DNA of 64,000 nucleotides from Aldehydirespirator sp963662645 (GTDB lineage Bacteria > Actinomycetota > Acidimicrobiia > Acidimicrobiales > Aldehydirespiratoraceae). Shown here in pieces: positions 1 through 7,277 of this stretch. A program made the translations under genes and the position numbers. The stretch's first letter is position 1. Each line of letters begins with the position of its first letter. The DNA is taken from positions 1 to 64,000 of the forward strand of contig CAXXKN010000004.1 of NCBI GenBank assembly GCA_963662645.2, written 5' to 3'. The notes beneath the pieces are model-generated. The model was not told the origin of the DNA, searched no databases, and worked only from the letters and a program-made list of their open reading frames with translations.

Positions 1-12
1 CCGCGACAGGGG

Positions 13-1479
13 TCAGAGACGTTCGCGGGCGGCTCGGATCCGCCGGAGCGTCTCTTCTTTGCCCAGCAGGCGCATCGGCTCCCACAGGGGCAAGCCCGCG
101 CCGGTGCCCGACAGCGCTGCGCGGACCGGGGGCTGGGACCGCACCCGGGCCCCGATGCTCTCGGTCAGATCGTCGCCCACGCCCATGACGATGGCCTCCA
201 GCCGCTCGGCGGAGGAGAAATCGTCGCGGGCCAGCCGGGCCTCCACCGCCTCGAGCACCTCCGCAGCCGCCCTGCCCTTGACGATCGACTTGTGCCAGGC
301 CTTCTCGTCGCAGACCACGTCGTCGGCCACTATCCAGTCGATCCAGCCTGCGACGTCGGTGAGAGTAGCGACCCTCTGCTGGAGGTCGCCCGCGAGCCGC
401 AGGGTGGCGGCGCGGACCCGCTCGGTGCGCGCCGGCGCGTCCTCGGATACGCCCTGCCCGTCGGCCATCCCGCCCGCATCGCCGTCGACGGCGCCAACGC
501 CTGCCGCGAACGGCAGGGCCCGGTCGGCGAACTGATCGGGTGTGAGCGCCCTGATGTAGGCCGAGTTGATGTGGTCGAGGCGGGCGGGGTCGAAGAACGC
601 CGGGGCCGGCTTGACCGCGGCAAGGTCGAACAGTTCGACGATCTCGTCCAGCGGGCGGATCTCCACGTCGTCGGGCGGCCCCCAACCCAGCAGGGCCAAG
701 TGGTTGACCATGGCCTCGGGCAGGTAGCCCCGCCGCTGGTAGTTGTGGAGGGCCACGTCGTCGCGGCGCTTGGACAGCTTCTGGCGCTTGGCGTTCACCA
801 GCAGCGGCAGGTGGGCGTACACCGGCGGCTCGCCGAAGCCGAGGGCCTGCCAGATCAGCATCACCCTGGGCGTGGTGTTGAGGAGGTCCTCGCCCCGGAT
901 CACATGGGTGATCCCCATGTGGTGGTCGTCCACCGCGTTGGCCAGATGGAAGGTGGGCGAGCCATCGCCCCGCCGGATCACGAAGTCCTCCAGCGACTCG
1001 TTCGGGAAGCCGACCCGGCCGCGCACCACGTCCTCGACGACCGTCTCGCCGTGGTCGGGGCAGCGGAACCGCACCACGACGCCCGGCCCGTCGCTCACGC
1101 CGCGGTCGCGCGACCAGCCGTGGTAGCCGACCGGAAGGCCCGCGGTGGCACACCGCTCCTCGATCTCGGCCCGAGTGAGGTCGCAGTAGTAGGCGGCGCC
1201 GTCGGCCACGAGCCGCTCGATAGCGGCTCCGTGACGGTCGCGCCGCTCCGACTGGAAGTGAGGCCCCGAGTCCCAGTCGATGCCCAGCCACCGCAGCGGC
1301 TCGACGATGGCGTCCACGTACTCCTGGGTCTTCAGCGCGGCGTCGGTGTCCTCCACCCGCAGCACCATCTCGCCGCCGCAATGGCGGGCGAACAGCCAGT
1401 TGAACAGCGCCGTCCGGGCGCTGCCCACATGCAGAAACCCCGTAGGCGCAGGCGCGAACCGAACCCTGACCGAACTCAC
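13..1479 (-). CDS. gltX: glutamyl-tRNA synthetase
   Basis: Class I aminoacyl-tRNA synthetase that charges tRNA-Glu (possibly also tRNA-Gln, if the organism uses an amidotransferase). The HIGH-type signature reads HVGS at residues 17-20 and the KMSKS-type signature reads KLSKR at residues 234-238. The catalytic core is followed by a C-terminal anticodon-binding region. The length of 488 aa is normal. A short insertion rich in Gly, Asp and Ala lies around residues 325-345. The GTG start is supported by a TAGTCT hexamer ending six bases upstream, which suggests a leaderless mRNA. It is transcribed divergently from the RDD protein gene. Confidence 0.96.
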   Translation of the reverse strand: MSSVRVRFAPAPTGFLHVGSARTALFNWLFARHCGGEMVLRVEDTDAALKTQEYVDAIVEPLRWLGIDWDSGPHFQSERRDRHGAAIERLVADGAAYYCDLTRAEIEERCATAGLPVGYHGWSRDRGVSDGPGVVVRFRCPDHGETVVEDVVRGRVGFPNESLEDFVIRRGDGSPTFHLANAVDDHHMGITHVIRGEDLLNTTPRVMLIWQALGFGEPPVYAHLPLLVNAKRQKLSKRRDDVALHNYQRRGYLPEAMVNHLALLGWGPPDDVEIRPLDEIVELFDLAAVKPAPAFFDPARLDHINSAYIRALTPDQFADRALPFAAGVGAVDGDAGGMADGQGVSEDAPARTERVRAATLRLAGDLQQRVATLTDVAGWIDWIVADDVVCDEKAWHKSIVKGRAAAEVLEAVEARLARDDFSSAERLEAIVMGVGDDLTESIGARVRSQPPVRAALSGTGAGLPLWEPMRLLGKEETLRRIRAARERL

Positions 1480-1485
1480 ACAGCG

Positions 1486-1491
1486 AGACTA
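1486..1491 (-). promoter_or_regulatory. predicted -10 element, leaderless gltX
   Basis: TAGTCT on the minus strand, six bases before the GTG of gltX. The spacing puts the expected transcription start at or next to the first base of the start codon. Call from pattern only. Confidence 0.45.
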
Positions 1492-1539
1492 GCGACGCAC
1501 TGCGAGGCTCCTGTGGAGCGCAATCGGGACAACCGAACC

Positions 1540-1570
1540 TTGATCTCGCGTCAGCGCGCTCTGCTACCGT
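1540..1570 (+). promoter_or_regulatory. possible promoter of the RDD protein gene
   Basis: TTGATC at 1540-1545 and TACCGT at 1565-1570 are separated by 19 bases, with TG upstream of the second hexamer as in an extended -10. A purine-rich AAGGAG lies just before the ATG at 1608, so this transcript would carry a leader, unlike its divergent neighbour. The spacer is longer than the usual 17. Confidence 0.3.
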
Positions 1571-1607
1571 CGTCTCAGCGCCGTCTTCGAGGCCGAAGGA
1601 GCACGCC

Positions 1608-2198
1608 ATGTCCGACATGCCCCCGCCCCCGCCAGACGACTCGAGTTGGTCGTCACCGCCCCCTCCCCCGCCAGGACCGGCGTCGCAGAGTCCCCAGACG
1701 ATGACGGGCTGGGCCGCTATCGGCACCGGCGGGACCGTAGAACTCGCCGGAGCCGGCAGACGCCTGGGCGCGAGGATCCTCGATGCGGTGATCATGCTCG
1801 TGGCCGTCCTGATCCTGTTCGCTGTTGGCATCGCCGCGGCGCTGGGCGTCGATTCCGAAGACTGGACGGAGGAGAACTCCGCCGCGGTAACCGGGACCTT
1901 CATCGGATTCGCGCTCCTGGCAGTCGCCATTGGCATCCTCTACGAGGTGACCCTGATCGCCACTAGGGGCCAGACCCTCGGAAAGATGGCGGCGCGCATC
2001 AAGGTCGTGCGGGCCGACAACGGCCTGGCGCCCGGATGGAGCAAATCGATCGTCCGATGGATCATCCCCGCGGTGCTCGGCTTCATTCCTGTCGTCGGAT
2101 GGATCCTGTCGCTGCTGGTCTACGTCTCGCTCCTCTGGGACAAGGTCCGCCAGGGGTGGCACGACAAGGCGGCCGGAACTCTCGTCGTCAAGGCCTGA
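1608..2198 (+). CDS. RDD family membrane protein
   Basis: A 196-aa integral membrane protein with a Pro-rich cytoplasmic N-terminus (about residues 1-30) followed by an RDD domain. The domain shows the family pattern of Arg before the first helix and Asp just inside it (RRLGARILDAV, about residues 46-56). Three hydrophobic segments are seen near residues 55-80, 95-120 and 145-170. The RDD family is poorly understood; some members are linked to transport or ion homeostasis. An AAGGAG ribosome-binding site supports the ATG. No operon partner is evident. Confidence 0.85.
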   Translation: MSDMPPPPPDDSSWSSPPPPPPGPASQSPQTMTGWAAIGTGGTVELAGAGRRLGARILDAVIMLVAVLILFAVGIAAALGVDSEDWTEENSAAVTGTFIGFALLAVAIGILYEVTLIATRGQTLGKMAARIKVVRADNGLAPGWSKSIVRWIIPAVLGFIPVVGWILSLLVYVSLLWDKVRQGWHDKAAGTLVVKA

Positions 2199-2228
2199 CG
2201 CGCCGCCGGGCGGCCGACGGGGCCTGAA

Positions 2229-2756
2229 CTAGTCCGCTAGGGGCCCCAGCGCCGCGCGCCAACTCCGGGCGCGGGCCGCGGCGACCGCGGCCGGGGTGAG
2301 ACGGAGCGTCTCGGTCGGCACCAGATCGGCCAGTCGCAGCTTGACGTGGTAGCCGTGGTGGCCGGCCGCGCCGGCGAATCGGTCCCGGCGCCAGGCAACC
2401 AACTCGGCGTCGGCCTCGTCCAGAAAGCCGAACAGCTCGAGGGCCAGGCGCACGTCGTGCATCACCGGGGCCCGGCCGAAGATTGATGCCCGGCGCAGCG
2501 CCACCGCCACGCATCCGGCCAAGGCGTGGTCCTCGCGCTCTCCGGCGGCCAGCATGAGTTGGCCGGCGAAGCGCTCGGCCAGCTTGAGCGCGTATCCCTG
2601 GTCAGGGCCCTGGCTGCCCAGACCCGGGCCAGCTGCGGGCTCGGCGCCGACCACCTCGCCGGGCCGGTCCGCCGTCCAGGGATCGTCCCGCCGCGGCGGC
2701 GACCGGTACAGCGTCGGGGGATGCGCTGTGGCGGGAACATGGGAGGGAGCAGCCAC
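2229..2756 (-). CDS. hypothetical protein, 175 aa
   Basis: I do not recognise a family. The N-terminal 45 residues are Pro/Gly-rich and may be disordered. The rest looks globular and mostly helical, with a His/Tyr-rich segment (GHHGYHVKL, about residue 132) and an Ala-rich C-terminus. No signal peptide or membrane segment is seen. The GTG start is favoured by TACGCT exactly seven bases upstream, matching the leaderless pattern of other genes here. It lies 31 bases downstream of the cimA stop on the same strand, so it may also be read through from cimA. Confidence 0.6.
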   Translation of the reverse strand: MAAPSHVPATAHPPTLYRSPPRRDDPWTADRPGEVVGAEPAAGPGLGSQGPDQGYALKLAERFAGQLMLAAGEREDHALAGCVAVALRRASIFGRAPVMHDVRLALELFGFLDEADAELVAWRRDRFAGAAGHHGYHVKLRLADLVPTETLRLTPAAVAAARARSWRAALGPLAD

Positions 2757-2763
2757 GAAGCGA

Positions 2764-2769
2764 AGCGTA
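2764..2769 (-). promoter_or_regulatory. predicted -10 element, leaderless start
   Basis: TACGCT on the minus strand, seven bases before the GTG at 2756. The same hexamer with the same spacing precedes the aminotransferase gene that starts at 15422. Confidence 0.4.
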
Positions 2770-2787
2770 GGCGCGCTGGCGATGTGA

Positions 2788-4407
2788 TCAGTCGTCGGCG
2801 TGGAGGAGGCCGTAGACGACCGAGTCGGCCAAGGCCTGCCAGGACGCTTCGATGATGTTCTCGGACACGCCGATGGTGGTCCACACCTTGCGGCGGTCGG
2901 TGGAGTCGACCAGGACCCGGGTGACCGCTCCGGTGCCCTTCTGGGTGTCGAGGACCCGGACCTTGAAGTCGGTGAGCGAGATGTGCTCCAGAGCCGGGTA
3001 GCGGTCGCCGAGGGCGGACCGCAGCGCGGTGTCGAGGGCGTTGACGGGGCCGTTGCCCTCCCCCACCGCCACCCGGCGCTCTCCGCCGACCCACAGCTTG
3101 ACAGTGGCCTCGGTGTCGACCTCTACGGAGACATCGTTCCAGGCTCTAGCCCCGGTTCCCGAGCGGTGGTCCATCGACACCCGGAACGACTCCAGCTTGA
3201 AGTAGTCCTGCTCCCAGCCGGCCGCGCCCCGCATCAGCAGCTCCAGGGAGGCGTCGGCCGCCTCGAAGTGGTATCCGGCGTGCTCCAGGCGCTTGAGGGT
3301 GTCGATCACATCGCCGAGCACCCGGCCGTCGATGTCCAGGCCGAGCTCGGCCGCCCTCATCTCCAGCGTGGAGCGGCCGGCCATCTCCGACACCAGCACC
3401 CGGGTGCCGTTGCCGACCAGCTCCGGGGAGACGTGCTCGTAGGCGTCGGGACGGCGGCTCAGCGCGCTGGCGTGCAGCCCCGCCTTGTGGGCGAAGGCGC
3501 TGGCCCCGACGTAGGGCTGTTGGGGGTTCATGGGCAGGTTGACCAGCTCGGCCACGTGGTGCGACACCGATGTGAGGCGGGGCAGGCGGCCCTCGGGCAG
3601 CGCCCGCATACCCATTTTCAGCTCGAGATTGGCGATGATGGGCACCAGGTCGCAGTTGCCGACCCGCTCCCCGTATCCGTTGATGGTGCCCTGCACGTGC
3701 ACGGCGCCGGCCTGCACCGCGGCCAGCGCGTTGGCCACCCCGCAGCCGGTGTCGTTGTGAAGGTGGATGCCGACCTCGCAGTCCACGTGGGCCGCCACCG
3801 CCGAAACGGCTTCGGAGATGTCGTCGGGCAGCGTGCCGCCGTTGGTGTCGCACAGCACGACGGTGGACGCGCCGGCCATGGCCGCGGCCTCCAGCACCCG
3901 CAGGCTGAACTCGGGATTGCGACAGAAGCCGTCGAAGAAGTGCTCGGCATCGAACAGCACCCGCTTGCCCGCGGCCACCAGGAACTCCACCGAGTCGGCC
4001 ACCATGGCCACGCCCTCGTCCAGGGTGGTCTGCAGGGCCTCGGTGACGTGGTAGTCCCAGCACTTGCCGACGATGCACACCGTCGGGGTGCCCGCGGTGG
4101 CGAGATGGGCCAGCACCTGGTCGGAGTCGACCCTGCCCCGGGCCCGGCGGGTGGAGCCGAAGGCGACGAGCTCGCTGACCTGCAGGTCGAGCTCTTTGCG
4201 GGCCCGCTCGAAGAACTCGTCGTCTTTGGGATTGGCGCCCGGCCAGCCCCCCTCGATGAAGGCCACCCCGAGATAGTCGAGCTGCTCGGCGATGCGCAGC
4301 TTGTCGTCCACGGTGAGCGAGATGCCCTCCAACTGCGTGCCGTCGCGCAGGGTGGTGTCGTAGATCTCCACCGACGGTCGGGGCGCAGCCTCGCTGCTCA
4401 TGGACAT
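2788..4407 (-). CDS. cimA: (R)-citramalate synthase
   Basis: Condenses pyruvate with acetyl-CoA to citramalate, the first step of the threonine-independent route to 2-oxobutyrate and isoleucine. The HMGL-like TIM-barrel signature DTTLRDGTQ is at residues 17-25 and the metal/substrate motif HLHNDTG is near residue 220. A C-terminal dimer/allosteric domain follows. The length (539 aa) and the N-terminal GISLTVDDK segment fit CimA better than LeuA. Two ATGs are possible, 4407 and 4401; the second overlaps the stop of an upstream micro-ORF in ATGA. It sits in a cluster with ilvE and leuB, and leuCD is nearby, consistent with the citramalate pathway. Confidence 0.9.
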   Translation of the reverse strand: MSMSSEAAPRPSVEIYDTTLRDGTQLEGISLTVDDKLRIAEQLDYLGVAFIEGGWPGANPKDDEFFERARKELDLQVSELVAFGSTRRARGRVDSDQVLAHLATAGTPTVCIVGKCWDYHVTEALQTTLDEGVAMVADSVEFLVAAGKRVLFDAEHFFDGFCRNPEFSLRVLEAAAMAGASTVVLCDTNGGTLPDDISEAVSAVAAHVDCEVGIHLHNDTGCGVANALAAVQAGAVHVQGTINGYGERVGNCDLVPIIANLELKMGMRALPEGRLPRLTSVSHHVAELVNLPMNPQQPYVGASAFAHKAGLHASALSRRPDAYEHVSPELVGNGTRVLVSEMAGRSTLEMRAAELGLDIDGRVLGDVIDTLKRLEHAGYHFEAADASLELLMRGAAGWEQDYFKLESFRVSMDHRSGTGARAWNDVSVEVDTEATVKLWVGGERRVAVGEGNGPVNALDTALRSALGDRYPALEHISLTDFKVRVLDTQKGTGAVTRVLVDSTDRRKVWTTIGVSENIIEASWQALADSVVYGLLHADD

Positions 4408-4448
4408 ATCCGCCCGGAACCGGGCGCCGCGACGCCGCTCACGGACAT
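4398..4448 (-). other. micro-ORF from duplicated cimA start region
   Basis: A 16-codon ORF (MSVSGVAAPGSGRICP) upstream of cimA. Its first bases and about 25 bases before them repeat the true cimA start region at a 43-base offset, about 30 of 36 positions matching. Its TGA overlaps the second cimA ATG as ATGA. It may be a coupling peptide or only a by-product of duplication; translation is not shown. Confidence 0.4.
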
Positions 4449-4475
4449 ACCCGCCCGAACCCGAGCGCAGTCTCG

Positions 4476-5396
4476 CTACTCATGGACGTATTCGTTCCAC
4501 GTCTTGTAACGGTCGTTGCGGCCCCGCACGACATCCGCGTAGGCCTCGGCGATGGCCAGGGTGCGCGGGCCGGGACACTCCAGGGGACGGTCGTCCACCG
4601 AATTGACCGCGCCGACCTCGGTGGCGGTGCCGCACACGAATATCTCCTGCGCGATGTACAGATCGCTGCGGGCCAGATCGCCGATCATCACGTCGATGCC
4701 GATGTCGCGGGCGATGGAGATCACCGAGTCCTGGGTGAGGCCGGGCAGCGCGCCGGACGACAGCGGCGGCGTCACCAGCACGTCGGGGGTGCCCGCGAAG
4801 ATGTTCTCGCCGCTGCACTCGGACACCAGCCCGGCTGGATTCAGCATGATGGCCTCGTCGTAGCCGGCCCGCAGAGCCTCCATCTTGGCCAGAGTCGAGT
4901 TGGCGTAGTTGCCGGTGGTCTTCGAGGCGGGCGGCATGATGTTGTGGTCGTGGCGGGCCCACGACGAGATCTTCAACCGCACGCCTTTGGTGAGGGCGTC
5001 GTCGCCCAGGTAGGCGCCCCAGGGCCACACCGCGATGGCGATGTCGGTGGTGCAGCCGGCGGTGGACAGCCCGATCTCGCCGTAGCCGTAATAGGCGATC
5101 GGTCGCACATAGCACTCGGGCAGACCGCTGTCGCGCACCACCAGCTTGCAGGCGTCCACGATCTCGGGCACCGAGTACGGCATGGGCATGTTGAGGATCT
5201 TGGCCGAGTTGTAGAGCCGCTGGATGTGGTCGGTCAGCCGGAAGACGGCGGGGCCGTCGTCGGTGGCATACGTGCGGATTCCCTCGAACACTCCCGTCCC
5301 GTAGTGCAGGGAGTGCGACAGCACGTGGATCTTCGCGTCGTTCCATTCGACGAGCTCGCCGTTCATCCAGATGTGCTTGCTGGGGGTGATGGGCAT
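4476..5396 (-). CDS. ilvE: branched-chain amino acid aminotransferase
   Basis: Fold-type IV PLP aminotransferase that makes the last step of Val, Leu and Ile synthesis. The N-terminal SLHYGTGVFEGIRTY motif (about residues 29-43) is typical of the family. The PLP lysine is K159 in the ASKTTGNYANS segment, and RLKISSWAR precedes it near residue 140. The length of 306 aa is normal. It lies between leuB (44 bases upstream) and cimA (about 70 bases downstream) on the same strand, so the three are probably co-transcribed from the leuB leader. Confidence 0.94.
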   Translation of the reverse strand: MPITPSKHIWMNGELVEWNDAKIHVLSHSLHYGTGVFEGIRTYATDDGPAVFRLTDHIQRLYNSAKILNMPMPYSVPEIVDACKLVVRDSGLPECYVRPIAYYGYGEIGLSTAGCTTDIAIAVWPWGAYLGDDALTKGVRLKISSWARHDHNIMPPASKTTGNYANSTLAKMEALRAGYDEAIMLNPAGLVSECSGENIFAGTPDVLVTPPLSSGALPGLTQDSVISIARDIGIDVMIGDLARSDLYIAQEIFVCGTATEVGAVNSVDDRPLECPGPRTLAIAEAYADVVRGRNDRYKTWNEYVHE

Positions 5397-5440
5397 GTCT
5401 GCGGTGGCCTTCCGTGAGTGGTCTTCGTGTTGTGTCGAGA

Positions 5441-6421
5441 TCAGATGGTCTGGTCGGCGAGGCGGTCGACGATGGCGTCTCCGATCTCGCTGGTGGTGCC
5501 CGCGAGCGACTCGGGCCGGTCGCAGGCCTTGCGGATCCGCTCGGCGGCGTCGGTCTCACCGAGGTGGTCCAACATCATCGCGCCCGAGAGCACCGCCGCG
5601 ACGGGGTTGGCTCGGCCTGTGCCGACTATGTCGGGCGCCGAGCCGTGGACCGGCTCGAACATGGACACCCGTCCGGGGTGCAGGTTGGCGGTGGGCGCCA
5701 GCCCGATGCCGCCCGAGACCGCGCCGCCGAGGTCGGTGAGGATGTCGCCGAAGAGGTTGTCGGTGACGATCACGTCGTAGCGGGCGGGATCCTCCACGAA
5801 GTAGATGCACGCCGCATCGACGTGGTTGTAGGCCGTCGACACTTCGGGGTATCCCGCCGCGACCTCGTTGAAGGTGCGCTCCCACAGGTCGCCGGCGAAG
5901 GTGAGCACGTTCGTCTTGTGCACCAGCGTCACGTGCTTTCGCCTGGTCATGGCCAGGTCGAAGCCGTAGCGGACGGCCCGCTCGACGCCGTGGCGGGTGT
6001 TGACCGAGCCCTGGGTGGCGATCTCCTGCGGGGTGCCCCGACGCAGGAAGCCGCCCTCGCCCGCGTAGGTGCCCTCGGTGTTCTCGCGGATCACCACGAA
6101 GTCGTGGCCCGGCGCGGTGAAGGGCCGCAGGTTGATGTAAAGGTCCAACTCGAAGCGCATCTTGAGCAGCAGGCCCCTCTCGATGATCCCGGGCGGAACG
6201 CCGGGAGTGCCGACCGCGCCCATGTACAGCGCGTCGAGCCGCCGCCACTCGTCGAGCGTGGCGTCGTCGAGCACGGTGCCGTCCCGCATGTAGCGGCCGC
6301 CGCCGAGGTCGTATTGGACCGTGTCCATCTCCACGCCCGCGGCTGCGATCACCTTCAGGCCCTCGGACACAACCTCGGGGCCGATGCCGTCGCCTCCGAT
6401 GACTCCCACTCGATGTGTCAT
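5441..6421 (-). CDS. leuB: 3-isopropylmalate dehydrogenase
   Basis: NAD-dependent beta-decarboxylating dehydrogenase, which in this context also acts on 3-methylmalate in the citramalate route. GGDGIGPEV is at the N-terminus. The substrate-binding Arg region (INLRPF, near residue 98), the HKTNVL lysine and the DNLFGDILTDLGG metal/NAD segment are all present. At 326 aa it is shorter than the typical 350-370 aa LeuB, and some features recall the tartrate/isocitrate dehydrogenase branch, so the substrate is inferred from its neighbours ilvE, cimA and leuCD. It is the first gene of the minus-strand cluster and has a structured leader. Confidence 0.85.
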   Translation of the reverse strand: MTHRVGVIGGDGIGPEVVSEGLKVIAAAGVEMDTVQYDLGGGRYMRDGTVLDDATLDEWRRLDALYMGAVGTPGVPPGIIERGLLLKMRFELDLYINLRPFTAPGHDFVVIRENTEGTYAGEGGFLRRGTPQEIATQGSVNTRHGVERAVRYGFDLAMTRRKHVTLVHKTNVLTFAGDLWERTFNEVAAGYPEVSTAYNHVDAACIYFVEDPARYDVIVTDNLFGDILTDLGGAVSGGIGLAPTANLHPGRVSMFEPVHGSAPDIVGTGRANPVAAVLSGAMMLDHLGETDAAERIRKACDRPESLAGTTSEIGDAIVDRLADQTI

Positions 6422-6492
6422 GACTGGTCTCGCCTGTTGCTCGCCTGCTGATCCGCTCGGTGCTGCTGGTCGTGATGTTCAGGTTTCGTGCC

Positions 6493-6551
6493 GAAATAGA
6501 GAAACCGCCCACCTGGGTGGACGGTTGAGGGCGCGCGCCGGGACGGCGCGC
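6493..6551 (-). promoter_or_regulatory. leuB leader with two hairpins (possible attenuator)
   Basis: Read on the minus strand, a perfect 8-bp GC hairpin (arms 6544-6551 and 6533-6540, 3-base loop) is followed by a second 8-bp hairpin (arms 6517-6524 and 6505-6512, loop of four) and a T-rich tail (6493-6504). The second stem needs a G-U pair that forms only in the minus-strand RNA; on the plus strand that position is a C-A mismatch. This looks like a terminator before leuB. I see no clear Leu-rich leader peptide. Confidence 0.45.
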
Positions 6552-6607
6552 TAGGGAATTGCGATGCTGGGCCGGTCTGCCACGGCATCAGCATATCCCG
6601 CGGGCGG

Positions 6608-6613
6608 TAGATT
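6608..6613 (+). promoter_or_regulatory. predicted -10 element, leaderless greA
   Basis: TAGATT six bases before the GTG of greA at 6620. No Shine-Dalgarno sequence can fit, in keeping with leaderless translation. Confidence 0.45.
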
Positions 6614-6619
6614 GGTGTC

Positions 6620-7096
6620 GTGCCCGATGCTCATCACCTCTCGCAGGCCGCGCACGACCGGCTGAGTGCTGAGCTGCAGGAGCTAACCACCCGAGGCCGC
6701 ATCGAGATAGCCGACAAGATCGAAGCCGCCCGCAAGCTGGGCGACCTGTCGGAGAACGGCGACTACCACGCGGCCAAGGAGGAGCAGGCCAAACTGGAGG
6801 GCCGCATCGTCCATCTCACGCGGATCCTGACCAACGCGGAGATCATCGATGCCGGCAACGGCACCGGCGGCGACTTCGGGGTAATGCTGGGATCGGTGGT
6901 GACCGTCCTCTACGACGGCGACGACGAGCCCGAGCGCTTCCTGGTCGGTGTGATCGAGGAGCGGCAGGACGACGTTGTCGTGGTGTCACCCGGATCGCCG
7001 ATGGGCGAGGCACTTCTGGGCGCGGCCGAGGGAGACGCCGTCGAGTTCGACTCTCCCGGCGGTCGCCAGAGGGTCACTGTCGTGGAGGTGTCCTAG
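6620..7096 (+). CDS. greA: transcription elongation factor GreA
   Basis: Rescues backtracked RNA polymerase by stimulating RNA cleavage. It has the N-terminal antiparallel coiled coil (about residues 5-75), with the acidic GDLSENGDYH tip that carries the catalytic Asp/Glu, and a C-terminal FKBP-like domain ending in a VVEVS strand. The length of 158 aa is standard. The GTG start is supported by the adjacent -10 hexamer. It is divergent from leuB and is followed by a tiny membrane protein gene and leuC. Confidence 0.95.
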   Translation: MPDAHHLSQAAHDRLSAELQELTTRGRIEIADKIEAARKLGDLSENGDYHAAKEEQAKLEGRIVHLTRILTNAEIIDAGNGTGGDFGVMLGSVVTVLYDGDDEPERFLVGVIEERQDDVVVVSPGSPMGEALLGAAEGDAVEFDSPGGRQRVTVVEVS

Positions 7097-7100
7097 ACCG

Positions 7101-7250
7101 GTGGGCACCGATCCGCCCCGCACGCTGCGGTGGGCGCGGATCGCCCTGGTAGTGGGCGCCTTGCTGCTGGGCACGGCCGCCACCCTCATCGTGTGGGACG
7201 CGGCCACAGACGATCCCCCGCCGGCCGTGATAACGGGGCGCGACCGCTGA
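7101..7250 (+). CDS. small single-pass membrane protein, 49 aa
   Basis: A GTG-initiated ORF four bases after the greA stop. It encodes a short N-terminus with Arg residues, one hydrophobic helix (about residues 13-33, IALVVGALLLGTAATLIVW) and a short polar tail. The positive-inside rule predicts the N-terminus in the cytoplasm. No known family. The tight spacing to greA suggests co-translation. Support is positional plus the well-formed helix. Confidence 0.5.
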   Translation: MGTDPPRTLRWARIALVVGALLLGTAATLIVWDAATDDPPPAVITGRDR

Positions 7251-7263
7251 GCCACAGGCCCGC

Positions 7264-7269
7264 CTAGGA
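7264..7269 (+). promoter_or_regulatory. predicted -10 element, leaderless leuC
   Basis: TAGGAT eight bases before the leuC ATG at 7278. Since the transcript would begin at the start codon, any leucine control of leuCD would have to act at initiation rather than through a leader. Confidence 0.4.
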
Positions 7270-7277
7270 TCGGACCA

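Noticed and set aside
1480..1607. tRNA gene next to gltX
   Set aside because: No cloverleaf or TTC-loop pattern is present; the gap holds only promoter-like sequence.
292..1704. Long open frames on the strand opposite gltX and across most genes
   Set aside because: They mirror the codon bias of GC-rich genes, have no recognisable domains and overlap well-supported genes.
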